Shown: piece by piece, positions 5,771 to 9,813 of the stretch | Numbering within the stretch: position 1 is the first letter of the stretch | How the letters are laid out: each line of letters starts with the position of its first letter | NCBI GenBank assembly: GCA_013330825.1 | Contig: DUHN01000007.1 | Span: forward strand, 364 to 10,176 | Reading direction: 5' to 3' | Origin: Candidatus Woesearchaeota archaeon | GTDB lineage: Archaea; Nanobdellota; Nanobdellia; Woesearchaeales; GW2011-AR4 | DNA: 9,813 bases | Translations under genes and position numbers: made by a program | Notes under the pieces: model-generated | What the model was told of the DNA's origin: nothing | Database searches by the model: none | What the model saw: only the letters and a program-made list of their open reading frames with translations

Positions 5771-6676
5771 ATGCATGTCGTGACCGGCGGCTCCGGGTTT
5801 ATTGGACGCGTCCTCGTGCAGAAGCTTCTGGCGCGCGGCGAGAAGGTCAAAGTCATTGATCTTGCTCCGCCTCCCTTCACCCACCCAAGCCTCTCTTTCG
5901 TCAAAAAATCAGTCCTCGACGACCTTTTCCCGGAACTCAGAGGTTGTGCGGTTCTCCACCATTTCGCGGCCCTCCTCGGGGTCGAGAATTCCGACAACCA
6001 CCCGTTGCAGACGCTGGAAGTCAACCTCATCGGCTCGCGCAATGTCTTCAGGACAGCCGTGGAGCAGGGAGTGAAGAAAGTGGTGTTTTCCTCCTCCTCG
6101 GAAGTCTACGGCGAGCCGCGCGAGCTTCCCATCAAAGAGGAGACCGCCAAGGGCCCGGTGTCCACCTACGGGGTGTCGAAGCTTGCGGCCGAGATGTACG
6201 CGCTCGCCTACGCGCGCGAATTGAAAACGGAATTCCACATCGTGCGCTTCTTCAACGTCTACGGGCCTGGCCAGCAGCCGCAGTTCGTCATCCCCCTGTT
6301 CATCAGGAACGCCCTCGACGGAAAGCCGCTGCGCGTCTACGGGGAAGGAAAACAGACGCGCTGCTTCACCTATGTCGATGATGCGATTGATGGTGTCCTC
6401 ACGGTGCTGGAAAAAGGGAAGCCGGGAGAGGCATACAACATCGGCAATGACCGGCAGACCACCATCCTCGAGCTTGCCGAACTCGTCATCAAGGCGTCCG
6501 GCAGGGACATCAAGCCGGAGCTCATCCCCTTCGGCAGGGAAACGCGCCTGGAGCAGCGCGAGATCAACTACCGCCAGCCGGACATCTCCAAGATGAAATC
6601 CCTCGGATGGAAGCCGAAGATATTCGTTGAAGAGGGTGTTCAAAAGACGCTCGGGTGGATGAAGACCTACCCTTAG
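5771..6676 (+). CDS. NAD-dependent sugar-nucleotide epimerase/dehydratase (extended SDR)
   Basis: Cytosolic enzyme that modifies an NDP-sugar at C4 through a transient keto intermediate; 301 residues, normal for the family. The Rossmann motif GGSGFIG is at 6-12, with D30 after the second strand favouring NAD. The Asn-Ala-Ala-like HHFAA is at 63-67, the catalytic Ser/Thr region SSSSEVYG at 107-114, and Y133-xxx-K137 in YGVSK. The substrate-binding half includes RFFNVYGPGQ and the typical C-terminal DISKMKSLGWKPK. It resembles UDP-glucose 4-epimerase, UDP-glucuronate decarboxylase or dTDP-glucose 4,6-dehydratase relatives; the substrate cannot be fixed from sequence. ATG at 5771 is chosen because the TATA box fits it and the Rossmann strand starts immediately. 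It is the first gene right of the origin and is followed by two further glycan genes. Confidence 0.93.
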   Translation: MHVVTGGSGFIGRVLVQKLLARGEKVKVIDLAPPPFTHPSLSFVKKSVLDDLFPELRGCAVLHHFAALLGVENSDNHPLQTLEVNLIGSRNVFRTAVEQGVKKVVFSSSSEVYGEPRELPIKEETAKGPVSTYGVSKLAAEMYALAYARELKTEFHIVRFFNVYGPGQQPQFVIPLFIRNALDGKPLRVYGEGKQTRCFTYVDDAIDGVLTVLEKGKPGEAYNIGNDRQTTILELAELVIKASGRDIKPELIPFGRETRLEQREINYRQPDISKMKSLGWKPKIFVEEGVQKTLGWMKTYP

Positions 6677-6715
6677 GGTTTTCCGTCCCCGATTTTCACG
6701 CCTTTCTCGCAATGA

Positions 6716-6723
6716 TTTTTAAA
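6716..6723 (+). promoter_or_regulatory. TATA box of the glycosyltransferase gene
   Basis: TTTTTAAA, with its centre 26-27 nt before the ATG at 6746. This spacing supports ATG 6746 over the upstream in-frame TTG at 6734. Confidence 0.65.
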
Positions 6724-6745
6724 CTGTCTCCCCTTGCCCGTTCTC

Positions 6746-7714
6746 ATGGGAAAACCCCTCATCTCGATCGTCTTCGTGAACTACAACGGCAAGGAGCTGC
6801 TCAGGGCAGCGCTTCGCTCGCTGAGGAAATCCACCTGCAAGAACTATGAGGTTCTTGTGGTGGACAACGCGTCAACTGACGGCAGCAGGGAGATGGTCAC
6901 CAAAGAATTTTCAAGGGCAAGGCTCATCAGGAACAGCACCAACCAGGGATACACGGGCATCAACGCCGCTTTGCCCTCCTGCAAGGGAGCATACATCCTC
7001 TTCCTCAACAACGACCTGGAGCTGCATCCTGCCTCCATCAAGCGCCTACTCAAGGTGCTGGAGAACGACCCGACAGCAGCCCTGGCCGTCCCCAGGCTCG
7101 TCAACTACTACGACCGCAAAATAGACTCTGCGGGGACATGGGTTTCGCGCAGCTTCTACAACGGACACCATCGCGCGGACAAAACAGGCAACACAATCAA
7201 GGAAATCCCCTACATGGGCATCGGCCTGATCAGGAAAGAAGCGGTGCAGAAATTTGGATACCTCTTTGACCCGGACTACTTCATCTATGCGGAAGATCTC
7301 GACCTCGGCATCAGGATACGGCTTTTGGGGATGAAGACGCTGCACGTGCCCTCCGCCATCGCTTACCACATGCATTCGCAGGCCATGAAGCATGTTCTCG
7401 ATGCGCGCAAGGCTTTTCTCCTCGAGCGCAACCTCCTCACGACATTCTACAAGGACATGGGCATTTCCTCAATCCTCCTCTTCATGCCCTATGCCTATGC
7501 CATGCGCCTGCTTGCCATCCTCAGGGATATCCTCACCCTGCGCTTCGCCGTTGCCCTCGCCCGCATCAGGGCAGTCTTTGCCGTCCTCTTCAGCATCCCT
7601 TCCATCCTCCAAAAAAGGAAGAAGGTGCAGTCCTTGAGGGAAGCGCCAGACTCCTACATCCTCAAGGCTTTCACGGAAAAGCATTTATTCTCCAGGAGAA
7701 AAATCAACATATAG
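6746..7714 (+). CDS. Family 2 glycosyltransferase (GT-A fold, membrane-associated)
   Basis: Transfers a sugar from an NDP-sugar to a growing glycan, probably at the cytoplasmic face of the membrane; 322 residues. Nucleotide-binding N-terminus SIVFVNYNGKE and VVDNASTDGS (about 38-47), a metal-binding DxD-like LNNDLEL (87-93), and the acceptor/catalytic region YAEDLDLGIR (181-190) followed by a conserved YHMHS. The C-terminal residues about 240-290 hold two hydrophobic stretches consistent with membrane association. The pattern is that of rhamnosyltransferase-like GT2 proteins; sugar and acceptor are unknown. Start ATG 6746 is chosen from TATA spacing. It overlaps the Shine-Dalgarno of the next gene, so the two are co-transcribed. 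Confidence 0.93.
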   Translation: MGKPLISIVFVNYNGKELLRAALRSLRKSTCKNYEVLVVDNASTDGSREMVTKEFSRARLIRNSTNQGYTGINAALPSCKGAYILFLNNDLELHPASIKRLLKVLENDPTAALAVPRLVNYYDRKIDSAGTWVSRSFYNGHHRADKTGNTIKEIPYMGIGLIRKEAVQKFGYLFDPDYFIYAEDLDLGIRIRLLGMKTLHVPSAIAYHMHSQAMKHVLDARKAFLLERNLLTTFYKDMGISSILLFMPYAYAMRLLAILRDILTLRFAVALARIRAVFAVLFSIPSILQKRKKVQSLREAPDSYILKAFTEKHLFSRRKINI

Positions 7715-7718
7715 GTGA
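7713..7718 (+). promoter_or_regulatory. Shine-Dalgarno site of the RmlD-like gene
   Basis: AGGTGA is complementary to the archaeal 16S 3' end (UCACCU), with five bases before ATG 7724. It overlaps the stop codon of the glycosyltransferase gene. It makes ATG 7724 preferable to the in-frame GTG at 7715, which lies inside the site. Confidence 0.75.
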
Positions 7719-7723
7719 ATGGC

Positions 7724-8578
7724 ATGAAAGTCCTCGTCCTCGGCGTCTCCGGCATGCTCGGCCACAAGGCGTATCAGGTTTTCAAGGAGCATGGTTTTGA
7801 GACCCACGGCATCATGCGCCAGCCCCTCTCACGATTCGAGAAATTCGGGCTCTTCGACAGGAAGAAAGTTATTGATGGCATCGACGTCGCCGACATCAAA
7901 AAACTCGGCATGGCAATCCAAGGCATCAAGCCCTCCCTGGTCATCAATGCAATCGGGGTGGTCAAGCAGGTCTGCGACGACCCGGTGCCTGCAATCACCC
8001 TCAATTCGCTCTTTCCCCACCAGCTGGCCGGCATCTGCGGCACCAACAAGGCCAGGCTCATCCAGGTGAGCACGGACTGCGTCTTCTCCGGGAAGAAGGG
8101 GAACTACTCGGAAGAGGATGCCCCCGACGCCGACGACCTGTATGGCAGGAGCAAGCTGCTGGGAGAAGTCGCCTACGGCAGCCATTTGACTATCCGCACG
8201 TCCATCATCGGCAGGGAGTTGTCCACCCATCATGGCTTGGTGGAATGGTTTTTGTCGCAGAAGGGGCAAGTGAATGGCTACACGAAAGCCGTCTTTAGTG
8301 GATTATCAACCGCGGAATTGTCCCGTGTAATCATTCAACTCTCCAAAAAACCGGACATCAAGGGGCCGCTCAACATCGGCACCGGCAAAATCGACAAATG
8401 CTCATTGCTCAAGCTCATCAAGAAAGAGTTTGGCCGCGATGACATCACCATCCAGCCTTATGGCAAGTTTTTGTGCGACCGCAGCCTGGACATCTCGAAG
8501 ATGGGGAAACTGGGTATCAGGGCACAAGGCTATCCGGAGATGGTCAGGGAGATGGTTAACGATGCCCTCTATCAATGA
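7724..8578 (+). CDS. RmlD-like sugar-nucleotide reductase (SDR family)
   Basis: NAD(P)-dependent reductase of an NDP-4-keto-deoxy sugar, related to dTDP-4-dehydrorhamnose reductase; 284 residues. Rossmann motif GVSGMLG at 7-13, VINAIGVVKQ (73-82), STDCVFSG at 116-123 with the catalytic Ser/Thr, and Y140-xxx-K144 in LYGRSKLLGE. Substrate-side signatures are RTSIIG, GLVEWFLSQKG and FSGLSTAEL. The VxxAIGxxKQ and VEWFLSQ signatures suggest a branch also seen in UDP-N-acetyl-fucosamine (FnlB/WbjC/CapF-type) synthesis, so the product sugar is uncertain. Start ATG 7724 is set by a Shine-Dalgarno overlapping the glycosyltransferase stop, so it is the second gene of a two-gene unit. No rmlA/B/C partners are in the window apart from the epimerase/dehydratase upstream. 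Confidence 0.92.
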   Translation: MKVLVLGVSGMLGHKAYQVFKEHGFETHGIMRQPLSRFEKFGLFDRKKVIDGIDVADIKKLGMAIQGIKPSLVINAIGVVKQVCDDPVPAITLNSLFPHQLAGICGTNKARLIQVSTDCVFSGKKGNYSEEDAPDADDLYGRSKLLGEVAYGSHLTIRTSIIGRELSTHHGLVEWFLSQKGQVNGYTKAVFSGLSTAELSRVIIQLSKKPDIKGPLNIGTGKIDKCSLLKLIKKEFGRDDITIQPYGKFLCDRSLDISKMGKLGIRAQGYPEMVREMVNDALYQ

Positions 8579-8585
8579 CCCCTTC

Positions 8586-8592
8586 TTTTTTT
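8586..8592 (+). terminator. Oligo-T terminator after the glycan genes
   Basis: A run of seven Ts, preceded by CCTTC, starts eight bases after the RmlD-like stop. Archaeal RNA polymerase terminates at such T-tracts without needing a hairpin. It separates this unit from the TATA box of the next gene. Confidence 0.5.
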
Positions 8593-8608
8593 AACACATC
8601 ATAAAATA

Positions 8609-8616
8609 TTTATAAT
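8609..8616 (+). promoter_or_regulatory. TATA box of the secreted repeat-protein gene
   Basis: TTTATAAT in a short AT-rich stretch. Its centre is about 27-28 nt before the ATG at 8640, giving a leaderless transcript like the other first genes of this window. Confidence 0.7.
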
Positions 8617-8639
8617 CGCTTCTGGTTGGGCAATCTATA

Positions 8640-9813
8640 ATGAGATATCTGGTGTTCCTGCTGGTGCTCCTTCTCCCTGCCGCCTCTGCGCAGAACTTCG
8701 GTTTTGAGGAAGGCATGGCCAATTGGACGTCCTTCAAAGCCACAGACAAAGACTACGGCGCTGACGTCTCTCAGGAGTGGAGCTCTGAAGGCAACAACTC
8801 CCTGCTGTTTGGGGGAGGATCAGGCATCCCTTCCTATTTCAGCAATCAGGGGGCTGCGGTGCGCTATAACGATTCTTTCATAGTGAAAACATGGGAAAAA
8901 GTGTGCATCGATGTCCATGCAGAGACGCAGTTTGATGGGGCTTGGAAGATGCAAGCAAGCCTCTCATCTACGGCATTCAAGGACAACATCCGCACGGCAA
9001 CCTATAACAACACCTGCATCATTGCGCAGCAGAACGGCAGCCTGGATGTCATCGTCCGCGGCCTGGTGGCCCCCGGCCAGGGAAACTGCCACAATTGCTG
9101 GGCAAAAGTGTACATTGACAACATCCACATCTATTCCTGCATCAATGGCATAAAGGATGGGGAGGAAACTGACGTCGACTGCGGCGGGAGGTGCGTGCAG
9201 TGCGCGAACGGCAAAGGATGCGCCGCCAACTCGGATTGCTCCAGCTTTTTCTGTGATGGTGCAATATGCAAGGAAGCGCAGAATTATTCCTATCATCACA
9301 ACTACAATTTCGAGCAGGGGGAGCAGAATTTCTGGACGTTCGAGGGCAAGGGTGTCGGAGGTGTTGGGGCGTCTGTTTCCCCTGACTGGTCAAGCGAAGG
9401 GAATTATGGGATGAGGATTTCCAGCTTGTTTAACGGCATCGGCACCAAATCCCTGGCAACGCACAACGGGACAGGAGTCACCACAGGCGACCAGGTCTGC
9501 GTTGATATGAAGAAAGAGACGGGTAACGGCGGCGGCTCGTGGCACGTCACGCTCTCCTCAGGCGGGGATTTCATCAATGGAATAGGAAAAACCCTCTACA
9601 AGAACCTCTGCGCCGTTTCCCAGAGCAACGGAAGTTTGGGCATTGTGGTGGAAGGGACTGCCGGCAACCCGTGCGGCCGTCCCGAATGCCTCGGCTATTT
9701 CTATTTTGATAATTTCACCATCAACGCGGCGAACTGCACGGATGGGGTTTTCAACAGGGTGGAGGCTGATGTTGATTGTGGCGGTTTCTGCCCAAAATGT
9801 GCTGTGGGCAAGG
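8640..9813 (+). CDS. Secreted Cys-rich repeat protein, cell-surface candidate (3' end outside window)
   Basis: 391 codons are open to the window edge; no stop is reached. Residues 1-17 form a signal peptide (MRYLVFLLVLLLP, cleavage after ASA). Then comes a tandem repeat of about 200 residues. Each unit starts with an aromatic FEEG/FEQG...W motif (F22, F224) and a beta-rich domain ending in IDNIHI / FDNFTI, like carbohydrate-binding jelly rolls. Each unit then passes into a Cys-rich module: C167...DGEETDVDCGG (C181), C185, C188, C194, C200, C205, C210; and again C366...DVDCGG (C380), C384, C387. About ten N-x-S/T sequons are present. I associate the DVDCGG module with surface proteins of DPANN archaea and some bacteria. 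The start is set by TATA spacing and the signal peptide. Its function is unknown; adhesion or glycan binding is inferred from the likely fold and the neighbouring glycan genes. Confidence 0.85.
   Translation, partial: MRYLVFLLVLLLPAASAQNFGFEEGMANWTSFKATDKDYGADVSQEWSSEGNNSLLFGGGSGIPSYFSNQGAAVRYNDSFIVKTWEKVCIDVHAETQFDGAWKMQASLSSTAFKDNIRTATYNNTCIIAQQNGSLDVIVRGLVAPGQGNCHNCWAKVYIDNIHIYSCINGIKDGEETDVDCGGRCVQCANGKGCAANSDCSSFFCDGAICKEAQNYSYHHNYNFEQGEQNFWTFEGKGVGGVGASVSPDWSSEGNYGMRISSLFNGIGTKSLATHNGTGVTTGDQVCVDMKKETGNGGGSWHVTLSSGGDFINGIGKTLYKNLCAVSQSNGSLGIVVEGTAGNPCGRPECLGYFYFDNFTINAANCTDGVFNRVEADVDCGGFCPKCAVGK
8697..9812 (+). repeat. Tandem ~200-residue protein repeat (two units visible)
   Basis: Unit 1 covers residues about 20-212 and unit 2 about 222 to the edge. 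Equivalent landmarks are spaced by 199-202 residues: F22/F224, C167/C366 and C181/C380. Both units share VSQEWSSEGN / VSPDWSSEGN, a VCIDV / VCVDM strand, an NGSL strand and the DNxxI-C transition. DNA identity is low, so the duplication is old or under diversifying drift. More units may follow outside the window. Confidence 0.8.

Noticed and set aside
5909..6712. 267-residue minus-strand open frame
   Set aside because: Antisense to the epimerase/dehydratase with intact Rossmann and YxxxK motifs.
6734..6745. TTG start for the glycosyltransferase
   Set aside because: The TATA box at 6716-6723 places the transcript start at the ATG at 6746, and family members start just before the first beta strand.

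Overview
Archaeal chromosome segment that appears to contain a replication origin. The leftward genes encode an Orc1/Cdc6 initiator and both subunits of the archaea-specific family D DNA polymerase (DP1 and DP2), in the order orc1-DP1-DP2. As I recall, Thermococcales (Pyrococcus) have the same order. At least four genes have an archaeal TATA box centred 26-29 nt before the ATG, which implies leaderless transcripts. The last gene encodes a secreted protein with a Cys-rich 'DxDCGG' module that I associate with DPANN archaea and some bacteria. A euryarchaeal or DPANN host fits, but I cannot name a lineage. The genes are GC-rich; the origin and the first ~470 bases are AT-rich.

Layout. 1-2411 (-): DP2, cut by the window edge, with an abrupt base-composition break near 476. 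2412-2571: spacer folding into five consecutive GC hairpins. 2572-4149 (-): DP1 exonuclease subunit, overlapping 4149-5354 (-): Orc1/Cdc6. 5355-5770: intergenic region with two inverted ORB-like Orc1 sites flanking a 13% GC segment, a strand made almost only of A and C, and repeats. 5771-6676 (+): NAD-dependent sugar-nucleotide epimerase/dehydratase. 6746-7714 (+): family 2 glycosyltransferase. 7724-8578 (+): RmlD-like sugar-nucleotide reductase. 8640-9813 (+): start of a large secreted, sequon-rich, repeat-containing protein, cut by the window edge.

How it fits together. Orc1 would bind the ORBs, the AT-rich segment would melt, and DP1/DP2 would form the replicative polymerase made from the same operon. 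Genes on both sides are transcribed away from the origin, so they are co-directional with the forks. The right arm makes and transfers surface sugars, and next to it lies a probable cell-surface protein with about ten N-glycosylation sequons, so a cell-envelope role is plausible.

The points most worth a second look are the A/C-only tract with repeats beside the origin, the composition break inside the DP2 gene, and the hairpin array between the polymerase subunit genes.
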